This document shows, one piece after another, positions 33,976 to 43,519 of a stretch of DNA of 64,000 bases. The translations under genes and the position numbers were made by a program. The DNA is taken from positions 248,001 to 312,000 of the forward strand of contig NZ_FZNR01000006.1 of NCBI RefSeq assembly GCF_900188005.1, read 5' to 3'. The notes beneath the pieces were generated by a model. The model was not told the origin of the DNA, did not search any database, and saw only the letters and a program-made list of their open reading frames with translations. Position 1 is the stretch's first letter. The number at the start of each line of letters is the position of its first letter. The stretch is from Actinoplanes regularis (GTDB lineage: Bacteria > Actinomycetota > Actinomycetes > Mycobacteriales > Micromonosporaceae).

Positions 33976-35748
33976 TTGCCAGCCGTCCCACGCCGCGCCC
34001 CACGGGCCGCCATCCACCCCGACCCCGCCAAGACCTGGTTACGCCGCGCGTGGCCGCTGCTCAAGGCTCATCGGGCACTGCTGATCACCTCGCTCACGCT
34101 CTCCTTCGCCGGGCTGATCGTGCAGGTGCAGATCCCCAACCTGGTCCGGATCGGCATCGACCGGGCGCTGGTCGAGCGGACCGCCGGGCTCGCCGGGTAC
34201 GTCTGGCTGATCGCCGGACTGGCACTCGCCCAGGGCGTGATCAACTATCTGGCCCGGCTCTACCTGCTGCGCACCGCGTACGAGCTGGAGTACGACCTGC
34301 GCAACATCGTCTTCAGCCACCTCATGCGGATGTCGTACGGCTTCTACGACCGCGTCCAGTCCGGCGAGCTGATGTCCCGCGCGACCTCCGACATCCGCGC
34401 CGTACAGATGTACCTGACGTTCGGCCCGTCGATCCTGGTCCAGTGCACCATCGCGGTGATCGCGTTCGCCCTGATGGTCTCGGTGAACCCGGTGCTGGCC
34501 GTGGTCGCGATGGTGACCATGCCGATGATCGCGGTGCTCGGCGTCCGGATGCGCAAGGCGATCTTCCCGGTCTCCTGGCTGATCCAGTCCCGCCTGGCCG
34601 GGGTCGCCACCGTGGTCGACGAGAACATCCAGGGCGTCCGGATCGTCAAGGCGTTCGCCGCCGAGCAGCGGCAGGTCGACACGCTGGCGAGGGCGGCCGA
34701 CCGGGTCCGCTGGGCGTACACGACGGACGCACGGCTGCGCAGCCGGTGGATCCCGGTGATGGACAACCTGCCCCGCCTCGGCCTGGCATTGGTCCTGCTG
34801 GTCGGCGGCCTGATGGTGCCGCGCGGGTACGCGACGGTGGGCACCGTGGTCGCGTTCAACTCCTACGTGCTGATGCTGCAGCCGCCGTTCCGGATGCTCG
34901 GCATGATCATCATGATGGGCCAGCGGGCGGCCGCCTCCGCCGGGCGCATCTACGACATCCTGGACACTCCCGCCGAGATCGTGGACTCCGCCGAGCCCGT
35001 CACTCCGCTCCCCCATGGCGAGCTGCACTTCCGGAATGTCCGCTTCAACTACCCCGACGGAACGGAAGCCCTGGACAGTCTGAACCTGCACATCCGGCCC
35101 GGCGAAACCGTGGCGCTGGTCGGCTCCACCGGGTCGGGCAAGTCCACCATCGGCCGCCTCGCCGCCCGCTTCTACGACGTCACCGCGGGCGAGGTGCGCA
35201 TCGACGGCGTCGACGTCCGCGACTACCCCCTCGAAACGCTGCGTGACCGGGTCGGCATCGTCCCCGACGAACCGTTCCTCTTCTCGGTGTCGCTGCACGA
35301 CAACATCGCCTTCGGGCGGCCGGCGGCCACCCGCGAAGAGGTCGTCGCGGCGGCGGTCGCGGCCGGCGCCGACGGGTTCATCCAGCAGCTTCCCGAGGGG
35401 TACGACACGGTGGTCGGCGAGCGGGGCTACACCCTCTCCGGCGGGCAGCGGCAGCGGGTCGCGATCGCCCGCGCCCTGCTGGTCAACCCGCCGGTGCTGA
35501 TCCTGGACGACGCGACGAGCGCGGTCGACGTCCGGGTGGAGCACGAGATCCACGAGTCGCTGCGCACCCTGATGGCGGGCCGCACCACGATCATGGTGGC
35601 ACACCGGCTCGCCACGATCGGCCTCGCCGACCGGGTGCTCCTGATCTCCGACGGTCGCGTGATCGCCGACGGGACACATGCGGAGCTCCTCACGACCGAG
35701 CCCCGGTACGCCCGGGTGCTCGCAGCGACCAAGGAGGTGACGGCATGA
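33976..35748 (+). CDS. ABC exporter half-transporter with degenerate ATP site (subunit 1)
   Basis: 590 aa from a TTG start at 33976, fixed by AAGGAG 5 nt upstream. Six membrane helices precede an ATP-binding domain with Walker A ALVGSTGSGKST and signature LSGGQRQR. The Walker B/D-loop region reads ILDDATSAVD, with Asp in place of the catalytic Glu, and the Q-loop reads VPDEPFLF, with Asp for Gln. These changes mark the subunit that forms the non-hydrolysing site in heterodimeric exporters such as TM287/288 or BmrCD. The stop overlaps the mini-ORF at 35745. Confidence 0.92.
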   Translation: MPAVPRRAPRAAIHPDPAKTWLRRAWPLLKAHRALLITSLTLSFAGLIVQVQIPNLVRIGIDRALVERTAGLAGYVWLIAGLALAQGVINYLARLYLLRTAYELEYDLRNIVFSHLMRMSYGFYDRVQSGELMSRATSDIRAVQMYLTFGPSILVQCTIAVIAFALMVSVNPVLAVVAMVTMPMIAVLGVRMRKAIFPVSWLIQSRLAGVATVVDENIQGVRIVKAFAAEQRQVDTLARAADRVRWAYTTDARLRSRWIPVMDNLPRLGLALVLLVGGLMVPRGYATVGTVVAFNSYVLMLQPPFRMLGMIIMMGQRAAASAGRIYDILDTPAEIVDSAEPVTPLPHGELHFRNVRFNYPDGTEALDSLNLHIRPGETVALVGSTGSGKSTIGRLAARFYDVTAGEVRIDGVDVRDYPLETLRDRVGIVPDEPFLFSVSLHDNIAFGRPAATREEVVAAAVAAGADGFIQQLPEGYDTVVGERGYTLSGGQRQRVAIARALLVNPPVLILDDATSAVDVRVEHEIHESLRTLMAGRTTIMVAHRLATIGLADRVLLISDGRVIADGTHAELLTTEPRYARVLAATKEVTA

Positions 35749-35825
35749 GCGAGCTTGCGAGCGAATCGGTTGGCTCAGTTGTTGGCTCATGTCGGCGCCG
35801 GAGCGAAGCGGAGGTGACGGCATGA
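35745..35825 (+). CDS. 26-codon mini-ORF bridging the two ABC genes
   Basis: The ORF begins MSELASES and ends SEAEVTA. Its ATG overlaps the stop of the first ABC gene (ATGA) and its own TGA overlaps the start of the second (ATGA). The sequence GAGGTGACGGCATGAGC is present at both ends, so the insertion restores the ribosome site and start exactly. The same 26-codon ORF, with the same length and ends, precedes lexA (21284-21364, minus). It may be a translated leader, or only a sequence duplication that keeps translational coupling. Confidence 0.6.
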   Translation: MSELASESVGSVVGSCRRRSEAEVTA

Positions 35826-37774
35826 GCATGTTCGGAGGCGGGTTCGGCGGCCCTGGGGGTGGTCCCGGCACCGGCCCGATCGGCGGGATGGGCGGCGTCG
35901 GTGCCGGCCGCCGCGACCGCCAGCAGTCCGGTACCCCGTTCGCCGGCATCCCGCCCGAACTCGCCGCCGGCGTCGCCCGCCTGGAATCGAGCGAGCCCGC
36001 CGAGGCCGCGCCACGCGACCAGTTCCGTCAGCAGCCCGACCCCAGGAAGCTCACCCTCTGGTCGCTGCTGGCCAACCGGCCTGCGGTCCTCACGACGGCG
36101 GCGATCGCGGTCCTCGTCGAGGCGCTGTTGCTGCAGGCCGGGCCGCTGCTCGTGCAGATCGGCATCGACCACGGCATCGTGGCCCGGAACGTGCCGGTGC
36201 TGGTGGCGGCGGCGGTGGCGTTCGTGGCCGCGGTCGGGTTCACCGCGGTCGCCTCCGGGGTGCGGATCCGGCAGAGCGGGCGGCTCGCCGCGTACGCCAC
36301 CCGGGACCTGCGGGTTCGCGTCTTCAGCCACCTGCAGCGGCTCAGCCTGGACTTCTACACCAGGGAGAAGGCCGGGGTCACGATGACCCGGATGACCTCC
36401 GATGTGGAGGCGCTCCAGCAGCTGTTGCAGGACGGATTCGCCCAGTTCCTGATCCAGGGCCTGACGATGATCGTGGTCACCGCGGTGCTCGTGCACTACG
36501 ACGCGGAGCTGGCCGCGATCACGTTGCTGCTGGTGCTGCCCCCGCTGGCCGGGCTGTCGATCTGGTTCCGGAACGCCGCCGACCAGGGCTACAACCGGCA
36601 GCGGGACGCGATCGCGGCGCTCTTCTCACACCTCTCGGAGAGCCTCTACGGCGTTCGCGTGATCACCGCGCACAACCAGCGGCGCCGCAGCGTCGTGGCC
36701 CATCGCGAGGTGGTCGGCGCCTACCGGGACGCCAACGACCACACCGGCCGGATCAACGCGGTCTACGGCCCGGGCAGCTCGGTGATCGGCCTGCTCGGGC
36801 TCGCCGCGCTGCTCGGCATCGGCGGCCGGAAGGTGCTGCACGGCGAGTTGACCATCGGGGAGCTGACCGCGTTCGTGCTCTACCTGAACGCGTTCTTCCA
36901 GCCGGTCCAGCAGCTCGTCCAGCTCTACACCAACTATCAGCAGGCCAGGGCGGCGCTCGGCAAGCTTCGCGGGCTGCTCGGGACGGCCGCCGGCGTACCG
37001 GAGAAGGTCGATGCTCTTGAACTGCCGCCGGCGAGCGGCGGCATCGAGCTGCGCGAGGTCTTCTTCGGGTACGAGCCGGATCGCCCCGTGCTGCGCGACG
37101 TCACCCTGCGGATCGCCCCCGGCGAGACGATCGCGTGCGTCGGCCCGACCGGCGCCGGCAAGTCCACCCTCGCCAAGCTGGTCGCCCGCCTCTACGACCC
37201 GGACCGTGGCGCGGTCCTGATCGACGGCCACGATCTGCGGGAAGTCACCCTGGACTCGCTGCACCGGCAGGTCGGCGTGGTCCCGCAGGAGCCGTTCCTG
37301 TTCGCCGGCACGCTGCGTGACAACATCGCGTTCGCCCGTCCGGACGCCTCCGACGACGAGGTCGGGACGGCGGTCGACGCGGTCGGCCTGCGCGACCTGG
37401 TCGACCGCTCCCCCGACGGCCTCGACACGATCCTGCACGAACGCGGCCAGTCGGTCTCCTCCGGCGAGCGCCAGCTGATCGCCCTGGCCCGGGTCTTCGT
37501 CGCCGCCCCGCGGGTGGTCGTCCTCGACGAGGCGACGTCCAGCCTGGACCTGCGCTCCGAACTGCGGGTCGAGGCCGCCGTGCAGCAGCTGCTGGAGGGC
37601 CGCACCGCGATTCTGGTCGCCCACCGCCTCTCGACGGCCCGCCGCGCCGACCGCGTCATCGTCGTCGACGACGGCGGCATCCTCGAGGCCGGCACCCACG
37701 ATGAGCTGATCACGGCCGGCGGCCGATACGCCGCGATGTACTCCACCTGGGAATCCCACGCGACGCACGGTTAG
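35822..37774 (+). CDS. ABC exporter half-transporter with consensus Walker B (subunit 2)
   Basis: 650 aa. A Gly-rich, disordered N-terminal extension of about 75 residues precedes six membrane helices. The ATP-binding domain has Walker A CVGPTGAGKST, Q-loop VPQEPFLF, and Walker B VVLDEATSSLD with the catalytic Glu. Its signature is changed to VSSGERQ instead of LSGGQ. This complements subunit 1, so together they should form one active ATP site and one degenerate site, as in heterodimeric multidrug exporters. It is coupled to subunit 1 through the mini-ORF. Substrates are unknown. Confidence 0.92.
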   Translation: MSMFGGGFGGPGGGPGTGPIGGMGGVGAGRRDRQQSGTPFAGIPPELAAGVARLESSEPAEAAPRDQFRQQPDPRKLTLWSLLANRPAVLTTAAIAVLVEALLLQAGPLLVQIGIDHGIVARNVPVLVAAAVAFVAAVGFTAVASGVRIRQSGRLAAYATRDLRVRVFSHLQRLSLDFYTREKAGVTMTRMTSDVEALQQLLQDGFAQFLIQGLTMIVVTAVLVHYDAELAAITLLLVLPPLAGLSIWFRNAADQGYNRQRDAIAALFSHLSESLYGVRVITAHNQRRRSVVAHREVVGAYRDANDHTGRINAVYGPGSSVIGLLGLAALLGIGGRKVLHGELTIGELTAFVLYLNAFFQPVQQLVQLYTNYQQARAALGKLRGLLGTAAGVPEKVDALELPPASGGIELREVFFGYEPDRPVLRDVTLRIAPGETIACVGPTGAGKSTLAKLVARLYDPDRGAVLIDGHDLREVTLDSLHRQVGVVPQEPFLFAGTLRDNIAFARPDASDDEVGTAVDAVGLRDLVDRSPDGLDTILHERGQSVSSGERQLIALARVFVAAPRVVVLDEATSSLDLRSELRVEAAVQQLLEGRTAILVAHRLSTARRADRVIVVDDGGILEAGTHDELITAGGRYAAMYSTWESHATHG

Positions 37775-37894
37775 CAAAACCCTTTTCCAGTACGAATACG
37801 GAGTCCCGCCCACAGCCCTCCCGGGCCACGCCCCGTCCGGGTCTCGCGCGAGGTGCTCTCCGCGCGGGGCCCGGCCGCGCCATACCGGAGCTTC

Positions 37895-40372
37895 CTACTT
37901 GTCGGGTCTCACCGGACCGGGCGGGCTCAGCACGTCGCGCGTCGTCGACCGCCCGCGAGGGGACGACGCCACGTCCCAGATACGAATTGTCTGGTCGGTG
38001 CCGGTGGTTGCCAGAACCTTGCTGTCGTGGCTGAAGGCGAGCGCATTGACGGCACCCGTGTGGCCCGTCAGCGGATCCTTGACGGCGTGCAGAGACGGGT
38101 CCGGAGGCGGGTGCTCGGACGTGAGGTCCGCGCTGCCCCAGAGCCGGACGGTGGCATCGCTGCTACCGCTCGCAAGGAGCCTGCCGTCGGGACTGAACGC
38201 CAGCACGTTCACGGCACCGCCCTGCTCATTGGCCGTGATCCTCGGGGCGGTGTCGCGATTGCCGACCAGGTCAGCGATCGTCCAGACCCGGAGGTCCGCG
38301 TCGGGGTCGTAAGGCTCGCTGAAACGCTTGCGGGCAACGTCTCGGCGTCCACCGGCCACGGCGATGGTCGCTCCGTCGGGGGTGACGGCCAGGGCGCAGA
38401 CCGTGTTCGGACGGTTCGGGGTCTGCTTTGCGGAACCCCGGAAGACCGGGACGGTGATGGAAGGGCTGCCCGGCTCGGCAAGATCCCAGAGCCGCAACTG
38501 GCCGTCGTCACCCCCGGCGGCCAGTCGCCGGCCCTTCTCGGCGAAGGCGATGGCATTGATCTGGACGCCCGGATTCGGGGTGAACTCGTACAGCGGCTTG
38601 GTGGTGTCGATGATGCTCCACACCCGTACCGTGTCCCCGGCGGCGGCGGCGAGACGGCTGCCGTCGGGGTTGAACGTCAGGGCGTTGACCGCGACCGGGC
38701 GGTTCGTCAGACCCCGGCGGGCGGACAGCGCCGTCGGCGACTTGCCGAACGGCAATTTGCCGTAAGGCGAGGTTGTCCAGAGACGCACCTGACCGTCGGG
38801 AGAGGCCACCGCCAGCCGGTCGCTGTCGCCGCTGACGGCGAGAGGGTAGGGGACCTGGCCGGACTCGGGTGGCGCCTCGACCCGGTCGGTCATCGGCGGC
38901 GCGGGTGCGGGCACGCTGCCCAGCGACTGCCACGTGGCCGGATGCCACAGCCCGATCGCGCCGTCCCACCCGGCCCCGGCGAGAACCGAGTCGGTCTTGT
39001 CGGCCGGATCGGGCCCGGCCTTCACGAACGCGATCCCCCGAGGCGGTACCAGGGCTTCCCGGAGGGTCTCGCAGGTGATGTTGGGCGAGTTGTACCTGGC
39101 GCCCTGCACCGACTGCAGCAGTGGGGGCTTTCCAGGTAGCTGCTCACGGTCGCGGTGGCAGTAGGGCGTCGCGGCGAGGTCGCCGATCGGGATACGGATG
39201 ATCCGGCGGCTGTCGGCCTCGAGCACGGTGGCGAAATTGTCGTTCTCCGCCAGGAGGTAGCCTTCCATCGCTCCCACCCGCTGAATCGCCAGGACCCGCG
39301 GCGCGACCAGCTTGTCCTGGGTCGAGATCTCGACGGGCGACTTGAGGACGAAGATCTGCGCGGGCACCCACGGAATGTCCACCGTGTGCACCAGGTAGGC
39401 GGTCATCACGACCGAGCCCAGCACGAGAAACGTGCGACCCCGCAGCCAGCGTGCGGCTCTGCCACGGACCGACTGCGGCGCGGGCGCGCCGTCGACCATC
39501 CACGGGAACCCACCGGACCGGGACAGCCTGCGCCGGCGTGCCAGCACCGCGTCGAGGATGACGACGGCTCCGACCAGAACCAACCCCGACGTTCGAACGT
39601 CCGACGACGTGGCCTCCAGCACGGAGAACGTCCGGCGGCCCGGCGACCCGAAGCTGCCCGCGCTCAAGACGGCCGCCACGGCGAAGACCAGCAACGCCCA
39701 TCGCGCGGCCGATTCCCACCACGCCGCGGGCCCGCTCGGCGACAGGGCCCGCCGGATTCCCAGTTCGAGCCGGACCGAGACGGCCACCAAGGCCAGGCCG
39801 ACCAGGAAGAATTCGGTTGGGGACATCAGCGTGGTCAGCACGATGATCCCGAGCGCGATGGTCCAGGTCGCCGCCGGGAAACTCGCTCGCTCCGGATCCC
39901 GCCACCAGGACACGACCAGCCATGCGAGCCCGAGGGCCAGGGCCGGCATCACGACGTACGAATAGATGGAGATGGTTCCGAGGACGACCTGCAACGGCGC
40001 GGCGGCGATCAGCCCGGTCGTGGTCGTCAGCGAATACCTGGCCACCGCGAAGGCCTTGACCAGGAACACCACCGCGAGCAGGACCGAACCGACCGCGGTC
40101 ACATGACCCAGATCGATCGGCAGACGCCAGTCCGGCCGCTCCGGCGCGGAGCCTCCGGATCCTGATGCGACCTCCGCTGACGAATCCACCTGCGACGATC
40201 CCGCACGCCGCGGCGTGGACCTACGCGACCTCCGACCCACCGACGCCCTCTCCCGGCCGGCCCCGACTCGGGCGGCTCGTGCGTCCACCCTGGCCGAGAG
40301 GGGCCGGGCGGCGTCAGTAGCAATTGTCACCAGAAGCGTGAGCGGGCTTCGCTCAGCCCGTGGGGTGGCCAC
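37895..40372 (-). CDS. Membrane-anchored WD40-repeat protein
   Basis: 825 aa from a putative GTG at 40372; the start is uncertain because the first 80 residues are Arg/Ala-rich and disordered. Residues about 85-345 hold six or seven membrane helices. The C-terminal half is a WD40 propeller with at least five evident blades, for example VNALTFNPDGSRLAAAAGDT, LLASGSSDATVRLWGS and VLATTGTDQTIRIWDV. A periplasmic or cytoplasmic scaffold/sensor role is possible. I recognise the repeat but no specific function. It converges with the ABC operon and has no kinase domain, unlike many actinobacterial WD40 proteins. Confidence 0.82.
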   Translation of the reverse strand: MATPRAERSPLTLLVTIATDAARPLSARVDARAARVGAGRERASVGRRSRRSTPRRAGSSQVDSSAEVASGSGGSAPERPDWRLPIDLGHVTAVGSVLLAVVFLVKAFAVARYSLTTTTGLIAAAPLQVVLGTISIYSYVVMPALALGLAWLVVSWWRDPERASFPAATWTIALGIIVLTTLMSPTEFFLVGLALVAVSVRLELGIRRALSPSGPAAWWESAARWALLVFAVAAVLSAGSFGSPGRRTFSVLEATSSDVRTSGLVLVGAVVILDAVLARRRRLSRSGGFPWMVDGAPAPQSVRGRAARWLRGRTFLVLGSVVMTAYLVHTVDIPWVPAQIFVLKSPVEISTQDKLVAPRVLAIQRVGAMEGYLLAENDNFATVLEADSRRIIRIPIGDLAATPYCHRDREQLPGKPPLLQSVQGARYNSPNITCETLREALVPPRGIAFVKAGPDPADKTDSVLAGAGWDGAIGLWHPATWQSLGSVPAPAPPMTDRVEAPPESGQVPYPLAVSGDSDRLAVASPDGQVRLWTTSPYGKLPFGKSPTALSARRGLTNRPVAVNALTFNPDGSRLAAAAGDTVRVWSIIDTTKPLYEFTPNPGVQINAIAFAEKGRRLAAGGDDGQLRLWDLAEPGSPSITVPVFRGSAKQTPNRPNTVCALAVTPDGATIAVAGGRRDVARKRFSEPYDPDADLRVWTIADLVGNRDTAPRITANEQGGAVNVLAFSPDGRLLASGSSDATVRLWGSADLTSEHPPPDPSLHAVKDPLTGHTGAVNALAFSHDSKVLATTGTDQTIRIWDVASSPRGRSTTRDVLSPPGPVRPDK

Positions 40373-40622
40373 CCATCGCGGATCCGGGGTCGAGGGTCAG
40401 TGGGCGCCGCGCGGGACACCCACTGGGGTTGGGCCGAAAGGCCTGGAAGCGGGACTCCATCGGGCGTACCCGGGAATTGGCTCAAGGGTGAGCGGACGCG
40501 GACGCCGGCGGCAGCGGGCTGGTTTTCGCTGGTTTTGCTTCAGCGGGCGGCCGTGACCGGACGCCGCCCGCCCGGAGTGCGGAACACGGCGATGCGGGGG
40601 ACCCGGCCGTGCCCGCCGTGGG

Positions 40623-41690
40623 TCACTCGGCGGGGACCAGGAACGCGAAGACCCGCACGCCGACCGGACCGGCGGGCAGCGGCGCGCCGGCGGCGGCGGT
40701 CACCTTCATGCCGGCCTCCCACGGCTCGCCGTCCAGGAACACCTCGTTGGTCAGCAACTGCCCGTCCTGGTACGCGGTGAAGAACCGCAGCGCGTGCACC
40801 GCCCGGCTCAGCGGCACGTCCTTGAGCGCCGTCAGCAGCTGGTCGAGCAGCGGCTCGGCGGACGGCACCGGCTCGGTCGCGAACAGGTCCACCTGCGCGC
40901 CCAGGAGCAGCTCGAACTCGCCGGCCGGGTGCGTGTAGCGCTCGATGTGCACGTGTTCGGCGGCCGCGTTCCGGTCCAGCAGCGCGGCGATCACCGGGTA
41001 TGCCACGGCCCGCTCGAACATGGCCAGGGTCTGGAAGATCGCGTCCCGCCAGGTGGGCGCCACGCCGACGCAGCTCTCCACCATCCACGGCCGGGCCAGC
41101 GCCGGGTGGTTGACCGCGAAGTTGACCTGCGCCACGACCAGCTCGGGCGTCGGCCGCGGCTGCGCCGCCAGGGTCGCCCGGAACTCGGCCTCGCCCAGCT
41201 TGAGGTCGTCCCCGATCGCGACGCCGTAGGCCGCCATCCAGTGCGCGAACACGGTCGCGGGCGACGGCACGCCGCCGCTGCCGGTCCCGAGCGGCTGCAG
41301 CGCCGGGTCCAGGGCGATCGGTCCGAGCTTCAGGTCCGCCAGCTGCGCACCGCCGTGCAGGGCCTGGCTGACCGCGGAGACCTCGCTGCTGTACCCACCG
41401 ATCCGGGCGATCTCGCCCTCCACGGCGACCCCGGCCCGCCTCGCGGCGGCCTGGTAGACCGGGTCACGGTCGAGGCGGCGGCGGGTCTCCCCGTCCAGGA
41501 ACGTCTCGTCGACCTGGACGCCGCCGAGCATCCGGCGCCCGAAGGCGAGCGGCAGGAAGTAGGTCAGCCGCTCCGCCAGCCACGGCTCGAGACCGCCGCT
41601 GAGCAGCTTCGCCTTGATCTCGTCGCCGGACGACGGCTCCGCGGACTCGCAGAACGCCGTGACTCCCACCACAACAGCCTCGTCGAACAT
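40623..41690 (-). CDS. Hypothetical protein, 355 aa
   Basis: 355 aa from ATG 41690. No family was recognised. It is soluble by composition, with mixed alpha/beta character and recurrent motifs such as LAERLTYFLPLAFGRRMLGG, RPWMVESCVGVAPTWRDAIF and a C-terminal beta-rich part (VGVRVFAFLVPAE). Monocistronic, between a WD40 protein and a nitroreductase; a 250-bp gap (40373-40622) downstream shows nothing recognisable. Codon use matches neighbouring genes, so it is very likely real. Confidence 0.75.
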   Translation of the reverse strand: MFDEAVVVGVTAFCESAEPSSGDEIKAKLLSGGLEPWLAERLTYFLPLAFGRRMLGGVQVDETFLDGETRRRLDRDPVYQAAARRAGVAVEGEIARIGGYSSEVSAVSQALHGGAQLADLKLGPIALDPALQPLGTGSGGVPSPATVFAHWMAAYGVAIGDDLKLGEAEFRATLAAQPRPTPELVVAQVNFAVNHPALARPWMVESCVGVAPTWRDAIFQTLAMFERAVAYPVIAALLDRNAAAEHVHIERYTHPAGEFELLLGAQVDLFATEPVPSAEPLLDQLLTALKDVPLSRAVHALRFFTAYQDGQLLTNEVFLDGEPWEAGMKVTAAAGAPLPAGPVGVRVFAFLVPAE

Positions 41691-41793
41691 CGCGTGAGCG
41701 TACCGCCCCGGCGATCTCCCGCAACCCGCTGATCCCTCAAGATCAAGATTGCCGCCGGCGGTCGTCGTCACCGGCGAGTTCCAAGCGGGCGAA

Positions 41794-42438
41794 TCACCAC
41801 GAGTCGACGTGCAACACCTCGTCGAGCGGCTGCCGCGCGGCCCGGCGGAACGTCTCCCCGGTGTGATAGGCGGTCGGAATGAGCACGCCCTGGCGGACGT
41901 CGTCCGGGATGCCGAGCAGTTCGGAGATCTCCCGCTCGTACGTCAGGTGCAGCGTCGTCCAGGCCGTACCGAGTCCGCGAGCGCGGGCCGCGAGCATGAA
42001 GCTCCACGCCGCCGGCAGCAGCGACCCCCACAGTCCGGCCTGGTTGCCGGCGGGCAGCCGGCCGCCGGCGACACGCAGGCAGGGAATCACCAGCACGGGA
42101 ACCTCGCCGAGATGCTCACCGAGGTAGGCGACGCTGTCACCGACCCGGCGCTGCACCGGACCCCGCGACGCGTCGGTAGCGAACAGTTTGCCGGCCGCCC
42201 CCTCGGAGGCGAGGTACGACTCGACCGCCTTGCGGTAGAACTCGCCCACCGCCGCCCGGCGCGCGGGCTCGGTGACCACCACCCAGTGCCACGACTGCCG
42301 GTTGGAGCCGCTCGGCGCCTGCAGGGCGACCTCGAGGCACTCGCGGATGAGGTCCATCGGCACCGGGCGGTCGAGGTCGAGGCGCTTGCGCACGGATCGG
42401 GTCGTGGTCAGCAGTTCGTCCGGGGTCAGCAGAGGCAT
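41794..42438 (-). CDS. Nitroreductase-family flavoprotein
   Basis: 214 aa from ATG 42438. TTRSVRKRLDLDRPVPMDLI, QAPSGSNRQSWHWVVV (the FMN phosphate site) and GLGTAWTTLHLTYEREISEL are the conserved blocks of the nitroreductase/oxygen-insensitive NAD(P)H-FMN oxidoreductase fold. These enzymes act as dimers with two FMN. The substrate is not predictable. The nearest genes are unrelated. Confidence 0.9.
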   Translation of the reverse strand: MPLLTPDELLTTTRSVRKRLDLDRPVPMDLIRECLEVALQAPSGSNRQSWHWVVVTEPARRAAVGEFYRKAVESYLASEGAAGKLFATDASRGPVQRRVGDSVAYLGEHLGEVPVLVIPCLRVAGGRLPAGNQAGLWGSLLPAAWSFMLAARARGLGTAWTTLHLTYEREISELLGIPDDVRQGVLIPTAYHTGETFRRAARQPLDEVLHVDSW

Positions 42439-42723
42439 GCCCGCATCCTCCCGCATTCTCCCCCGCGGCGAGCGCCTCGACGCGGATGATCTCCTCCTCG
42501 TCGCGCTGCCTTCCGCGCGGGCGATTGCGGGCCGCGCCTCAGGCTCAGCCTTCCGAGATCTTGGCAGACTGTGCCCATATGGCAACCACAACTCGCCTCG
42601 ATCTCGACGGTCGCATTAAGGGATCGGGTTTTCGGGAGCCGCGCTCGTGTCCATGCTTCCTTGTTTTCCGCTTACCTTTGCTCGGGCCATTAATAGCGAT
42701 ATGGTGATTTGTCGCTTCAGGGT
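42439..42723. other. Intergenic gap, no confident gene
   Basis: This 285-bp gap includes a less GC-rich segment around 42570-42720. A plus-strand frame from ATG 42579 (MATTTRLDLDG) is open for 42 codons but has no good ribosome site. Nothing else is supported. Confidence 0.4.
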
Positions 42724-43050
42724 TCAAGCAAGCGTGAAGGCCCAAAGCAATCCGAGCATGACCGCAGCAATTATCCCGCCCAGCGCGGTCATTGTCCCGG
42801 CCTTGAGCACCGAGTCGATAGTGCGCGACACCGGCACCGCGAGTAGCAGCGCCGCGACCATCGAGGCGCCGAGAAGCCAGGAGATCACGAGGAACAGCAG
42901 CCGCGCGCCATCCAAGGCGGTGAGACACATGAAGGCAGAGTCGCAGTCGTGGTCATCGTAGGGCAGCCGTGAGTTGAGGAAACAGAGAAGGACGATGTTG
43001 GCGTACCAACTGAAAGCCACCAGGACGGTCTTCAGATAACGTAGTGCCAC
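42724..43050 (-). CDS. Small membrane protein, 108 aa
   Basis: 108 aa from a GTG at 43050. Three hydrophobic segments: LVAFSWYANIVLLCFLNSRL, GARLLFLVISWLLGASMVAA and TALGGIIAAVMLGLLWAF, with a short loop rich in Asp and Cys (YDDHDCDSAFMCLTA). The DNA is less GC-rich than its neighbours, which could mean recent acquisition. The family is not recognised. Confidence 0.65.
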   Translation of the reverse strand: MALRYLKTVLVAFSWYANIVLLCFLNSRLPYDDHDCDSAFMCLTALDGARLLFLVISWLLGASMVAALLLAVPVSRTIDSVLKAGTMTALGGIIAAVMLGLLWAFTLA

Positions 43051-43519
43051 GCATCGGATTGTGCTCCTGCTGGCGAATCTGCGCGATCCCCGGTGCGCCG
43101 ATCCGATATAGCGGCATTAACCGGAATTCTTACGTCATTGTGGTAAGCGATGCCTTCCTGGGTTCGCCGAGATTTCGCTTTTCATTGCATCGGATTGCTC
43201 GTGGAAGCGTCGGAGCCGGAAGGCCCAGCTCTGTCCGACGAGGTCATGACCGCGGATTGCTCGCCGGAGCGTCAGAGCTGCAGGCTCCAGCTCTGCCCGA
43301 CAAGGCCGCGACCGCGAATGGCCCTCCAGAGCGTCAAAGCTGCAAGCTCCAGCTCTGCCCGACAAGGCCGCGACCGCGGATTGCCCGCCGGAGCGTCAGA
43401 GCTGCAAGCTCCAGCTCTGCCCGACAAGGCCGCGACCGCGAATGGCCCACCTGAGCGTCAAAGCTGCAGGCTCCAGGTCTCCCCGACGAAGTCATGACCG
43501 CGAATTGCCCGCCGGAGCG
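43051..43519 (-). repeat. Tandem copies of the GNAT gene 3' end (62-bp period)
   Basis: On the minus strand the GNAT gene ends HDLVGQTWSLQL then TGA. The same 62-bp unit recurs five times downstream to about 43205: one copy reads HDFVGETWSLQL, three read RGLVGQSWSLQL, each with its own TGA, and the last is degenerate (HDLVGQSWAFRL). Spacing from stop to stop is 62 bp for the best copies. The remaining 43051-43204 shows nothing recognisable. Confidence 0.9.

Noticed and set aside
35745..35825. Mini-ORF as a classical transposable element (MITE)
   Set aside because: No terminal inverted repeats were found; the flanking direct repeats are the ribosome-site/start modules themselves.
42579..42707. 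Plus-strand 42-codon frame (MATTTRLDLDG)
   Set aside because: No convincing ribosome site or homology; listed as an uninformative gap.
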